From Annona cherimola (taxonomy: Eukaryota; Streptophyta; Magnoliopsida; Magnoliales; Annonaceae), in contig CM059971.1 of assembly GCA_030490835.1 (NCBI GenBank), positions 74,480,224 through 74,544,223 of the forward strand: a stretch of 64,000 nucleotides of DNA, in the 5' to 3' direction. Shown in pieces: positions 24,113 through 33,990 of the stretch (position 1 is the first letter of the stretch; every line of letters starts with the position of its first letter). Under the pieces are notes generated by a model. That model was given only the letters and a program-made list of their open reading frames with translations. It was not told where the DNA came from and ran no database searches. Position numbers and translations under genes: made by a program.

Positions 24113-24514
24113 GATCTTGTGAAGCCGGCTTCACGGAAGCTTCTATGAAGCCAGCCCAAAAACCTATTTAAAAATTTTTTTTTTTGATTTTTTTTTCATG
24201 GGTAAGTAAATCTAAGTGTATTAAATCTATAAACCAAGTTTTACCATTTTTGGATGCTTTTAAGTATTTTTTTTGGATTTTTAAACACAGTGGCATTTCC
24301 GTAATTTTCTGAGATCAGAAAATTACGGAAATGACACTGTGTTTAAAAATAAAAATAAAATACTTAAAAGCATCCAAAAATGGTAAAACTTTATTTATAG
24401 ATTTAATACACCTAGATTTACTTACCCATGAAAAAAAAATCAAAAAAAAAAATTTTTAAATAGATTTTTGGGCTGGCTTCATAGAAGCTTCCGTGAAACC
24501 GGCTTCACAAGATC
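24113..24514. mobile_element. Foldback family F, copy 2 (near-perfect)
   Basis: The arms of ~195 bp meet almost without a loop near 24311: GTAATTTTCTGA is followed by its complement. The outer tips read GATCTTGTGAAGCC and the palindrome TGAAGCCGGCTTCA. The inner arm block (TTTTACCATTTTTGGATGC) is shared with the other F copies. A possible 8-bp target duplication, CATTTCAT, occurs at 24094 and 24521. It is non-coding and the arms are highly alike, suggesting a recent insertion or gene-conversion between arms. Confidence 0.8.
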
Positions 24515-24839
24515 AGAACTCATTTCATCTCATTCTTGTCTCGTTTTATTTGTCACCAGACTACACTAGAAGGCGTATTTTGTATAAGGAAATGAAAAAA
24601 AAAATATATTAGAAATGGAAAAGTAATATTAAAAATGAAAAAACAAAATTGTCACCTATTAGAAAATGAAGAAAATTTTTTAACGGAAAATTTAATTCTG
24701 TTCCATTACTGTGTCCCGTGCAACTGGATGGAATAGGCACTAAATAAATTTTTAAAAATGCTGAACTACACGTGTACATGATGCGTGGGTAGACTGGTAG
24801 TGTTTGGTGGAGGGAAAAAAGGGGAAAAATTTTCTATAT

Positions 24840-24950
24840 TTTTCACACACATTTTCATACAATTATCTTACATTATAATTATTACTCCATTTTTTTTATA
24901 CAACTAACATATATGTTTCAACTTTATATTCTTTACTTCTTGGAGTGATA
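24840..24950 (-). mobile_element. MITE family A, fragment
   Basis: Reverse-oriented interior blocks (ATACAATTATCTTAC, then ATACAACTAACATAT, then TTTCAACTTTATATTC) match family A. The ends are missing. Confidence 0.4.
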
Positions 24951-25089
24951 CACTTATAATAAAATACACATCTAAGTTGACAAATAATCTAAGCATCACA
25001 CATGCCACAGAGATTCATTCACAAGTTCCTAATTCTCTAACTACATCTCTAGAATGTGGAATCTTTTCCAGAATCAAGGTATTTGAGCT

Positions 25090-25467
25090 ACAAATGTGAA
25101 CACGCTCTCACTCTAGTTGGATAAGTAATATTACTATAAATAGGAGATTATTTCTTCTCCTATCTCTTCAAGGGCTTTATCTAGACTAGATTTCTACTCA
25201 TTCTATATTTTTATCCGTCCGTCTAATTTTTCATAATATTCCAACTCCTCTACAGAAACCTTCTACGGATCGTCTTACGTCTTTTTTTAATTCGTTTGAC
25301 CTCTCTAGGATTTATATTAAACTTTCTTAGATTTATTTAGACTCTTTCAAATTCATGCTAACTCACTAAAAACCTTCTTGGATCTTCTGTCGGTACCCTT
25401 CGAGTCTGGGTCAACTCTTTAACAAACCTCAAACCTCTTATGAGATTCATAATTTTACACTTTCAAT
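25090..25467 (+). mobile_element. LTR-like remnant
   Basis: ATAAATAGGAGATTATTTC followed by pyrimidine-rich text and CTTCTTGGATCTTCTGTCGG, ending GATTCATAATTTTACA, parallels the interrupted LTR at 42340-42613 and 45632-45741. No attached coding domain, and the boundaries are approximate. Confidence 0.45.
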
Positions 25468-25577
25468 CATTGTTTTTGTTCTAACACATTATTACCCTCC
25501 TATTTCAAAAAGAAATTTCACCGAATTCTTTTCTTTTCCCAAACAAATTTTTTCCTCCAATTTTTCATAGACCATAT

Positions 25578-25856
25578 GCTTGCGTGCCCGAGTGCATGTG
25601 ACTAATTTTTTAAATTTTTTGAAAATTTTTTCATAAAACTGTTAATATAAGTGTGCTTAACATGTGTATTAATTTTTTTCATTTTTAGATATTTTTTGAA
25701 TCTTTTAAAAATCAATGATATTTTTAGTAATTTGAATTTTTAAAATTCTAAAAAATTTAAAAATCTCTAAAAATAGTAAAAATTGATACGTATGTTAAAT
25801 AAACTTGAATTAACAATTGTGTAAAAATTTTCAAAAAAAAGGGTGCATTGGCATCG
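25578..25856. mobile_element. Foldback family F, copy 3
   Basis: The arms pair around ~25720 and include the family inner block (TTTTCATTTTTAGATATTT against its complement). The left tip GCGTGCCCGAGTGCATG can form a small hairpin, and the right tip GGTGCATTGGCATC pairs with the left tip. The family similarity is clear but diverged. Confidence 0.6.
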
Positions 25857-25879
25857 AATTAATAGCCTCTTTTGTGGAA

Positions 25880-26060
25880 CGGTGCTGGTGCGGGCACATC
25901 GTTTAACATGTGTATTTCAACTGTTCTTCTACGTGGAAGGACAGAAATGAAGCGCTTGCCGCCGCGTTGTTGGGATTGAAAGCTGTACGATGTGGGGTCA
26001 AAATAGGGAGCTGCAACAACGAGCCCCGTCAGGCCCAGGACACTAGCGGGAAAAAATTAT
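25880..26060. other. GC-richer patch, unidentified
   Basis: About 180 bp with elevated GC and no long frame. It may be a relic of a gene or transposon. No homology was recognised. Confidence 0.25.
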
Positions 26061-26108
26061 AATAATAGTAATAAGATGCGGAGGGACATACCCAAGTTAA
26101 GGATTGGA

Positions 26109-26405
26109 AGAGTGTGTATGGTTGGAGATAAAATTTTAGGATGAAAATTTATTGAAAAAAAAGTTATCAAATTAATAAAAAAAAATGATATGATATAACA
26201 GGGATAATGATGAGATGTAAGGATGATAAAGTTAAAATGAATAAGTTAGTCGTATAGGTAATTGTGTGGAAATGATCGAAAAGTAAGATAATTTGTATAG
26301 AAAAATGTAAAAAAATAATTAAAAAGATATGGTCATTATGGAGAGAAGAAAATTTTTTTATTGACAAATTTTGGTTGACATGTTTTTAACTCAACTAAAC
26401 ACACC
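26109..26405 (+). mobile_element. MITE family A copy
   Basis: It starts AGAGTGTGTATGGTTGG and ends CAACTAAACACACCT. The interior follows the family order. The minus-strand open frame inside it is not a gene. Confidence 0.65.
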
Positions 26406-26463
26406 TAAAGTTTCAGGTTGCATAGGCCACAGCTGCATGTTGAGCAATACAGGATCAAAACTT

Positions 26464-26535
26464 TGGGTGTGTTTGGCAATAAGGGTAAAATTTCCAAAAA
26501 GAAAATTTTAAAAGTTTAGAAAGCAATAGGGATCA
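26464..26535 (+). mobile_element. MITE family A, end fragment
   Basis: GGGTGTGTTTGGCAATAAGG starts like the family end but the similarity fades within ~70 bp. Confidence 0.35.
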
Positions 26536-26779
26536 TTATTTTTTATTGTTTTATCTTGGAATCATACTTTATGAAATCTCTTTTTTCTCACAATAAAATC
26601 AATCATCCTAACTAATTGATCTAAATTTTGCGACAAGAGACAACACTCCTATGTGAGAGAAAAATCGTGTCCCTAAAGCCAACATGCAAATGTCACAATA
26701 ATTATTAGAAGTAAAAAAAATAGAGAATATTTAAAGATAGTCACAATAATAATATATAAAAGAAGAATGATCATGTTAG

Positions 26780-27055
26780 TCCAGACTAAGCAAATGTCTT
26801 GCTTATCCCATCTTAAAAAATTTATTTACAATATTTTTTATTTTTTCCTTCGTACACTTGTTTATCTAAGTGTATTTCACATATAAACTAACATTTACTA
26901 TTTTTGAATATATATTTTTTTAAATATATACACGTATTCAAAATGTTAAAATTTATTTTATATGTTAAATATATTTAGATAAATATGTGCATAAAAAACA
27001 AAAAAATATTGTAAATTAGCTTTTTAAGGAACTTCTGCTTAGCTCAACTAGTAAG
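26780..27055. mobile_element. Foldback family F, copy 4
   Basis: The arms pair around ~26930, with the inner block ACATTTACTATTTTTGAATA and its complement. The left tip TAAGCAAATGTCTTGCTTA and the right tip CTTAGCTCAACTAGTAAG each fold into a small hairpin. Confidence 0.6.
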
Positions 27056-27073
27056 ATCACTTCTCCTCATAAA

Positions 27074-27364
27074 GGGTGTGTTTGGTTAGATGTAAAACTT
27101 TTGATGAAAAGTTTTTGGGGTAGAAGTTGTCAAATTAATAGAAAATGATGTGATATAATAGGGATAATGATGAGGAGTAAAGAGAATAAAGTTAAAATAG
27201 ATAGGTTAGTTGTATGGGTAGTTATGTAGAAATGATTGAAAAGTACGGTAGTTTATATAGAAAAATGTAAAAAAATAATTAAAAAATAGAGTAGTTATGG
27301 AGAGTGAAAAGTTTTAGAATGAAAAGTTTTAGTTGACAGTTTTTTACCCCAAACAAACACACCC
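27074..27364 (+). mobile_element. MITE family A, best-preserved copy
   Basis: The 291-bp copy has clean ends GGGTGTGTTTGG and CAAACAAACACACCC. It shows the whole family signature (GATGTGATATAATAGGGA, GTTAAAATAGATAGG, AGTTATGGAGAGTGAAAAG), making it the closest thing to a consensus here. Confidence 0.75.
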
Positions 27365-27436
27365 AAAATAAATACGGAAGATAAACGGGCCCGATCACAT
27401 GCGTCTAAACCAAAATTCAGACTTCGTTCGCCCCCC

Positions 27437-27890
27437 ATGCGTGCATCCTCGCCTGTTGGACTTGGCGGAATGGCACTACGTCAAAATTTTCAAATCAGCC
27501 CCTTGCACGCTGCTGTAGAAATCAAAACTCAAAAAATCCCCCAATTCGAATCGCCAGGTTCGATGCCGCTCCTTTGCATCGAGTCTACCGGTTTCAATTC
27601 GATCCTTTGCAGCAACAGCGGTGGCTTCACTTACGAAGTTTGCCTGGAAGAAACAATGGCGGCACCACCTGCACCCACCCCTTGTGGTTGGACTGCATAG
27701 CCAGGTGCGTGGAATCTAAGGTTGGCGACAACGTGGCCACCGTCGTCTGCCCCACGCTGAGTACGAGAAGCTCTTGGATCCGGTGCTGTGCCAGTCGCTG
27801 CTGCCAGCGTGAGTGTTCGAGCGGTGGTGCTACGTGCCGTTTCCATGGATTTGCAGACTAAAGGACATCCTACCTACTTTGTCTAAATTC
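27437..27890 (+). pseudogene. Unidentified gene fragment (left arm)
   Basis: GC-rich, with a frame opening at 27437 (87 codons) and an overlapping frame at 27574 (95 codons). The frame switches suggest decay. A segment with residues AAVEIKTQKIPQFESPG corresponds to AAAKIKTQKIPKFEVAHESP on the opposite strand at 29100-29200, so the same source sequence is present twice in inverted orientation. No family recognised. Confidence 0.4.
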
Positions 27891-27969
27891 ATGGCTTGTT
27901 GAGCTCATATGGGACTGGAAGTCATGGGCAATTACAAGCAAACTCCAGTTCAGTTTCACGGTTGATCTT

Positions 27970-28670
27970 TCATCATCATCATCATCATCATCATAAGCCA
28001 TTTCCCACCTATGTGGGGTCGGCTGCATGGATTCTGTTACGCCATTCTTGGCGATTTAAGACTAAATTTTCAGTAATTTGTAATTTTTTTAAATCTTGTT
28101 TAATTACTTCCATCCATTTTTTTTGGGTCTTCCTCTCATTCTCCTACCACCTTCTACTTGGATAAACTCTGTTTTCCTAACCGGTGCGACTTCAGGCCTC
28201 CTTTTTACATGACCAAATCATCTTAATCTATTTTCTCTCATTTTATCATAAATTGGTCTCACTTTTAAGTTTTCTCAAATTATTTCATTTCTAATTTTAT
28301 CTTTTCTTGTTTTACCACTCATCCACCTTAACATTCTCATTTCTGCTACGCTCATTTTTTGTATATGTTGCTCTTTAACTGCCCAACATTCTGCCCCATA
28401 AAGCATAGCAGGTCTAATCGCAGTCTTATAAAATTTTTCTTTTAATTTGACTGGGACTCGACGGTCACATAAAATTCCTGACGCACTTCTCCATTTCTTC
28501 CATCCTGCTTGAATTCTATTTATTATATCTTTCTCGATTTCCCCGTTCTGTTGAACTATTGATCCTAAGTACCGAAAGTGATTGGTTCTTGTTACTGTTT
28601 GATCTTTGCTTCCAAAAAAAAGGTAGGCCGACAACCCTTCCATTTTAGTTTGAGATGCCAAATCATGCAC
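27970..28670 (-). mobile_element. RTE-type LINE, 5'-truncated 3' end
   Basis: Minus-strand LINE tail. An open frame (28275-28670) gives ~115 residues of the C-terminal part of a plant RTE-clade reverse transcriptase, recognisable by RYLGSIVQ, RIQAGWKKWRSASG, LYGAECWAVK and AEMRMLRWMSG. Downstream the frame is broken by stops, although weak similarity goes on to ~28000. The element ends in a (GAT)n tail on its own strand (27970-27994), typical of RTE elements. The catalytic palm and the endonuclease are absent, so it was dead on arrival. Confidence 0.85.
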
Positions 28671-28839
28671 AACAATTATGTCAATTCGACGAAAATAAAA
28701 ATGATGGGCTACCTCCCATTTGACATGTTCATCAAGTCACCTTGTGTTTGCTATTGGCTGTTCTATACTTGGCACAAAGGCACTATTTTTTGCTTTTTGG
28801 ATGTCTTAGGAATTCAGGTTCATTTGAGCTAAAATTTTA

Positions 28840-29060
28840 TGATTGAGTTTTGATTGGATATTCCGGATATTCAGATTCTGATTGCCATCCGTATCAAGAC
28901 CCTGATACAGTTGGAAATGGATATTGCAGAAAGGAAATCTCGGGTCTTGTTGATTATCCAGATGTTATGACGCATAAGTCCATTTTACTCGGTAAAAATG
29001 GAAGAGTATATAGATGCAGAGCTACACAGAAAAGCCAAGCTGATTAAAGAATTATGCTTC
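28840..29060 (+). pseudogene. Unidentified exon-like fragment
   Basis: One frame (with a single stop) reads a charged helical segment: RKSRVLLIIQML, then MEEYIDAELHRKAKLIKEL. The alternating charged and hydrophobic pattern looks like part of a real protein. I do not recognise the family. It sits between the LINE tail and the right arm of the Pack-MULE-like block, so it may be captured host sequence. Confidence 0.35.
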
Positions 29061-29374
29061 TATCAAGACTCGACGCAGAGGAGCAGAGGAGCGGCGTTGA
29101 AGCTATCGATTTGGGGCTCTCGTGGGCAACTTCGAATTTGGGGATTTTTTGAGTTTTAATTTTTGCCGCAGCAAACGGGGATTGATTTGAAAATTTTTCC
29201 TCAATTTCCAATCGACCACGCGGAGCCATTCCGCAAATCCAACCGGCAACGACGAAGTCCGGACAAAGATAAAATATGAAATAATGATATGAATATAAAC
29301 GTATGATTATTGAGTAATTAAGATATTAAATTAAAAACTGAAGGATGGAGAAGGTTTAAAGAAGCTTGAATAAG

Positions 29375-29650
29375 CCAAACGAGCGGCGCTTGTTTGGTCG
29401 ACGGGCGCGGAACGAAAACTTTCGTTTCGCCCGTCACGTGTTCGAATTCTGCATGGGATTTCGAACCAAAAATTTCCATGGGGGCATGTGTGGTCTTCCT
29501 TGTTCGGTTGGGAGCTGGTGGTCTCCCCATTTGATATTTGGGAACTAGTGGTCTCTCTTTAGAAATATTGTTAGAATTGTCTCAGAACTTTGAATGTGAT
29601 ATGTGTTGAGATATGTTGTAAATATACTCCAATCAAAAAAAAAAAAAAAA
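29375..29650 (+). mobile_element. SINE with a 10-bp target duplication
   Basis: CTTGAATAAG is found at 29365-29374 and 29651-29660. The 276-bp insert has a box-A-like start (CCAAACGAGCGGCGC), a box-B-like GTGTTCGAATTCTGC at ~29438, and a 3' poly(A) tail of ~16 A. A short internal duplication (GGTGGTCTCC / AGTGGTCTCT) lies before the tail. The box B and tail indicate a polymerase III transcript moved by LINE machinery. ORFs on either strand here are not genes. Confidence 0.85.
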
Positions 29651-29806
29651 CTTGAATAAGATGGAGAAATATGATGAGAATATAATAATATGCATTGGTA
29701 ATGAGAAAAATTGTATTGAAAATTAAAAGCAAATTGTTTAATGAAATGAAAAAGTTGTTTTGAAAATGAAAATACACATTCTATGCTCTTGGATAATTTG
29801 AAACAT

Positions 29807-30112
29807 TGTTAGGAATCATGTTGGCGGCTACAATTACCAGCAGCAACATGTGAGAGGTATGCAGGAAATCTTGGCTAGCTGGCAGCTGAGTTAGGATGTC
29901 GGTGTGGGATGTATAAAAGGTCACGTCTGCCGATGTAGAAGAGAGTTCGACCCAGATCTGAAATTGTATCTGTTTCCTTCCCAGTTTATTTTGAGCAATT
30001 TCTCCGTTCTTCCTATTTCAGTCCTTTGTCTCATGTAAAAACTCAGTGAGATTTTCTCACACCAATTAATAAAATTCCTTGAATTGTTTAGTTCATTAGT
30101 TTGGTCCTAGCA
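29807..30112 (+). repeat. 5' LTR of the short element
   Basis: TGTTAGGAATC to TCCTAGCA. It contains TATAAAAGG at 29912-29920 and AATAAAATTCC at ~30069, so promoter and polyadenylation signals are in the expected order. Confidence 0.75.
29912..29920 (+). promoter_or_regulatory. TATA box in the LTR
   Basis: TATAAAAGG, about 105 bp into the 306-bp LTR, would start transcription through the cargo ORF. Confidence 0.55.
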
Positions 30113-30114
30113 AA

Positions 30115-30125
30115 GGTATCAGAAC
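30115..30125 (+). other. Primer-binding site
   Basis: GGTATCAGAAC two bases after the LTR matches ten of eleven bases of the common plant GGTATCAGAGC site (initiator-Met tRNA 3' end). Confidence 0.7.
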
Positions 30126-30135
30126 TTTGATTCTG

Positions 30136-31011
30136 ATGGCGGCAAATAAAAAATAGGAAGAGGACTCTCTACAGATGGAGATGGACGCGATGCATGAGGA
30201 AGAAGGATGTCCGGAGCTTGACGATTTGATGAAATTTGTAACGGGTCTTGGTCACAAGCTCACCGATCGAACTCCAGAAAGGGTGAGAGCTTCCGGTCGT
30301 TCTTCTGACAAGTTGGAGCTTTCAAGCTCCGGATATGTGATGATAGCCTGTAGGGATTCCAGAGGAACTCACATCAAGATGCTGCCGCTTAATGCTTTTG
30401 ATTATGAAAGGGTCGTTAGAGAGATTGATCGTGGTAATAGGTCCTTCAATTCCAACAGATTCGAGGGTGATGGGAGTGAAACGCAAGGTGGCGAGAATGT
30501 CGATTTGAGCTTAGACTTGGGAGAAGGGATTGACCCAATGGTAAGTTGCATGATCGGTGGTGGGATCGTGAATGTGGGTAAGTTGGCGGCGGGTTCGCAA
30601 GGGGTTTCTCATGTTGCTAGCAACCCAACACTTGCAATTAGGGAAAGAGGGAAGGGTGTCGTTAGCAAGGTAGTCACCAAAGCTGCTGTCGATGTAGTGA
30701 CTAGATTGCATTTAGGAGTCAACAGGATATCTCAACTGAAAGCCATCACTAATGAGCTAGCTGAGGACTCTCTGTGCATCAGATTGTTTGATGAAATGAC
30801 CAAATGGGGCAGCTGCAACATGAGCATTTTGAGAAACAAGGCGATTTCGTTGTCTGATGTTGTTGAAGGGGTGTGTCTGAAGAGCTTGAGTGGCACCCTC
30901 CGGGTGTTTGGAAATTTGCTTGAACAAGAATGTCTTGGTAGTTTAATGTCTTGGTACTTCATTCCTTTCTTCTCTTATAAAAACTCAGTGAGATTTTCTC
31001 ACACCAATTAA
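30136..31011 (+). CDS. Unknown 278-codon ORF carried by the LTR element
   Basis: The open frame runs 30175-31011. An in-frame ATG at 30136 lies 13 codons upstream but is cut off by a TAG at 30154-30156, so the original start was probably 30136. The product is soluble-looking, with no signal peptide or membrane span: an acidic N-terminus (residues 1-20), a mixed region with GYVMIACRDSRGTHIKMLPL (~54-73), a Gly-rich acidic stretch (~98-130) and a Val-rich helical segment (~160-200). No zinc knuckle (CCHC), no protease DSG/DTG and no gag motif I recognise. The last ~20 residues are encoded by 3' LTR sequence, so the true C-terminus is lost or chimeric. It could be a diverged gag or captured host sequence. 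No function is claimed. Confidence 0.45.
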
Positions 31012-31059
31012 TAACATTCTTTGAATTGTTCAGTTCATTAGTTCGATCCTATCAAACAC

Positions 31060-32910
31060 AATTTGAAAGAAGCCAAGAAAGTAATCCCAAAATGCACCCT
31101 AGTCTCCTTTTCTACCATTTGCTTGAGAAAATTAAAGTACATTTATTGCTAGAACGGAGGACAATCCTTATACCCTATAGGCATCCTAACTGAATATGTT
31201 GATAACTTGTTGACGATCGGAAAGGGCTAGAATTTTTCACTCTTAAGAAATATTTTCTCATTTTCGAAAAAAAAATTATAATAATCTAGTTTTCTCATTT
31301 CTTATTCAAATTTTTCTTTTTTTTATATAGTTTTTTCATTTTCAACACATAGCATACTTTTTTTTATATCTTGTTCCACATCCTATTCCTATTACGGCTG
31401 AGCTTGAGCGTATATCATCATCAAGGTGACATATTTTAGGGGTAATTGATACGAATATAATAACATCTATATATGTATAAGAGATTACATTTTCATCAAA
31501 CCATTTCAAAATGTTAAACCACTTAGCTTTGGCAAACGATATCACTTTTGATCAATCTAACTCAGTCATTAATTCGACAAGTTCTTGCATCTGTACTTAT
31601 AAAGTTCGATAAAAACTGCAAGCATGTCATGACTTTTGTAGTAAAATTTGTGTTTGTACCTATGAGATTTGATTACAATAACCGGTGTATGACTTAGGGT
31701 TTAAAATAACAAAAATATCCTCATAAAAGAATAAAATTATAGAATATAAAAATACTTTTAAAATACGAATATATTTTTAAAAATATTCCTTATATTAGAC
31801 AAGTCTAGTTAAATGCGAACCTGCCTTAAGGTAGCTGGTATCACATGGGGGTGCAAATGCTGATGTCTGGATTCCATTCCTGTCATTCGCCGAAATACAA
31901 AATGCCATTGAGCAGCTGGGGTTTGGCAAATAAAAAAATTAAATTTATTTAATACAACGATTTTTTCAAAATAAATTTTTTTATATCAAAAGTATTTTCG
32001 CACTTTTATAATTTTATTTGCTTACTTAGGTATTCATCATTTTCAAACTCCAGATGATATACACATATAATTTTAGGTAAACTTTATAGGCACGAATGCA
32101 AATTTTACGAAAGTCGTGACACAACCAAACTTTATGAGTATCACGCAAAACTCCCTTAATCTAGGGAGCATTTTACATAGTCATTTCTCTTTTATTAAAA
32201 AGTTCGAACTTAAGGGTTGCATTTAGTGTTATCGAATCATGGTTCTTAACTTAATAGTATTTTTAATAATTAATTTAATTTTAAAATATCAAAAATTATC
32301 TTAGTTGGATGTGTCGGTAGGTCAATCGAAAATTTATAACTATCCGCTGAGTTTGTATATATTTTTTTTTCTGACCTTCACTGAGTTTGTCTTTATTTGG
32401 CCACCAAAGTAGCCACATAAGATGGTTTTAATATTTAACTAGAAGAATATTGTTAAACATAATGAATAACTAGGATTGATAAAAATGACGTGGTTTGCAA
32501 AGACCAATCAGGTCAACATTGTGATTACGTAGACTAAAAATAAAATTATTTAGATTATTAATATTACCGGAGTGGAAATGGTAACTATTGATGGTGACTT
32601 TTTATTTTTTAATGAGGAACCAAAATTAATTACTATAATACTGAGTATTTCGTTGGAGTATGAAGATCAAACGTATAATAGAAAACTATAATGTGATAAT
32701 ATCAACAAAACAAACATTTAAACAGAAAAGATGACAAAATAATTAAAAATGCATAATAGTGAAATAAATAAAACGTGTAAATATGTATTATTTCATGCAA
32801 ACATACTTTTTTTTTCAAAATATTTTGACATTTTGTATCATTTTGGATGGGTCATTAAGAAAAGATGTATTAATCATTTTTAATACTGCTATGAAAATGG
32901 AAGATATTTG
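31060..32910. other. Intergenic with one inverted-repeat pair
   Basis: Sequence 31585-31675 (CTTATAAAGTTCGATAAA, then TCATGACTTTTGTAGTAAAA, then TACCTATGAGATTTG) matches the reverse complement of 32085-32160. This suggests a ~580-bp degraded inverted-end element. The rest is AT-rich with nothing recognised. Confidence 0.4.
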
Positions 32911-32917
32911 GGAATAC

Positions 32918-33172
32918 ATAAAACTTTTATTGAAAAATTCTGAAGAGTAAACATTATAAAAGGATGTGATATGATAGAAGTATCGATACAGAGTAAAAGA
33001 TAAAGTTGAAATAGAGAAGTTAGTTATGTGGGCATTTATATATAAATGATTAAAAAGTATGATAATTATATAGAAAAATGTAAAGAAATGATTAAAAAAT
33101 AAGATAATTAAATATGGTAAAAAAATTTAGATTAAAAAGTTTTAACATGACATTTTTTAAACATTGACACAT
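32918..33172 (+). mobile_element. MITE family A, eroded copy
   Basis: The interior matches (GGATGTGATATGATAGAAG, then AAGATAATTAAATATGGT). The left end is eroded. The right end ACATTGACACATCC is recognisable. Confidence 0.45.
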
Positions 33173-33174
33173 CC

Positions 33175-33990
33175 TTGTCTATATTTACAATGTTTTCAAC
33201 AAAAAATTATTACTCCATCATCATCAGCTTCTTCTTCAACTTTTTCCTCTTTCAATTATCCACGCAATACGCTGTTCATCTCAGTCATACTCGCGTGTTG
33301 ATCTCATCCATTCTAGTTTTGTCACGGATGTTTGCGACTCGTGGCCGCAAACTACCCTTATCGCATGTGTTCAGCTTCCACCATGGCTGCTCCCTTCCCA
33401 CCATGCACGACCATGACATCTTCCAGCTATCTTGCACAGTAAAGAGAGACGAAATCTCCTGCATTAGATCGCTGTGGTTAACAATTTCATGCTCTTCATT
33501 TGGGAACTCTATTTGTGAAACCAAATTCAGTGGTGATCTGGGCTTGGCAATTCGCTGATGCCGATGGATGCTGCTGGGAGATTATGGGATTTTCTGACGC
33601 CGAAACTCTGTGTGTGTGTGGTATGTGCAATTTCTAGATAAGATGCTCTCATGGCTGCCAGTATTTTGCCTTTGGGGGGTCGATTTGATGGAGAGCACAA
33701 CAGTATTTGATAATCGAAAATTAGTAATATATTCGTAGGTATTTTTATACTAATTTAATGAGTAATTATATGAGTTTAATGAGAAATTTGATTTAAAATG
33801 TGTTTTTGCAAAATTTGAGCATTAAATATTAACTTCAAGATATTTTAATAATTTTTATGATTTTTTGCTTGAAATTATATTTTTTATTTGTTGCCATAAA
33901 ATCAAATGGGTATGAATAATTTTTTTATTGATTCCCCATTAATGGATTTGATGAATTAATAATTTAAATATTTATTTTATCCAGGAAATT
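33175..33990. other. Gene-poor spacer with a GC-richer patch
   Basis: At 33280-33640 composition rises and a 127-codon frame opens at 33175, but it begins in AT-rich DNA, has no recognisable domain and is mirrored by an open frame on the other strand. I do not call a gene. 33700-33990 is AT-rich. Confidence 0.35.

Larger units (their letters stand above)
27415..29265. mobile_element. Pack-MULE-like block with imperfect inverted ends
   Basis: Sequence 27418-27640 and the reverse complement of 29060-29262 match in long stretches: GACTTCGTYG, GTTGGAYTTGCGGAATGGC, AAATTTTCAAATCA and AAAACTCAAAAAATCCCC. The repeat arms have coding-like composition. Between them lie further GC-rich fragments and an RTE LINE tail. 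Long inverted ends enclosing gene-like pieces are what Mutator-like elements with captured host sequence look like, but no transposase and no 9-bp duplication were found. An inverted duplication of one gene exon is the alternative. Confidence 0.45.
29807..31054 (+). mobile_element. Short non-autonomous LTR element with an ORF
   Basis: The element has a 306-bp 5' LTR (29807-30112), a primer-binding site complementary to initiator-Met tRNA (GGTATCAGAAC), an internal domain of ~840 bp and a 3' LTR of which only the last ~80-100 bp are recognisable (about 30970-31054). The 3' copy repeats AAAACTCAGTGAGATTTTCT and its continuation to the final TCCTATCA. The flanks AACAT (29802-29806) and AACAC (31055-31059) match at four of five bases, consistent with one target duplication. 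The primer site and LTR size suggest Ty1/copia affinity. No pol domains. It would have to be mobilised in trans. Confidence 0.8.

Noticed and set aside
24113..24514. MicroRNA precursor
   Set aside because: The stem is far too long and perfect and belongs to a repeated transposon family; small-RNA data would be needed to say more.
27030..27055. tRNA- or SINE-like box A text (CTTAGCTCAACTAGTAAG)
   Set aside because: It is the hairpin tip of foldback copy 4, with its partner at 26787, and no box B follows.
30175..31011. Free-standing host gene
   Set aside because: It lies between an LTR with a primer-binding site and a partial LTR copy, with near-matching flanks, and its end is encoded by LTR sequence.
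33175..33558. 127-codon frame with a hydrophobic start
   Set aside because: It starts in T-rich DNA that mimics a signal peptide, has no domain and is mirrored on the other strand.
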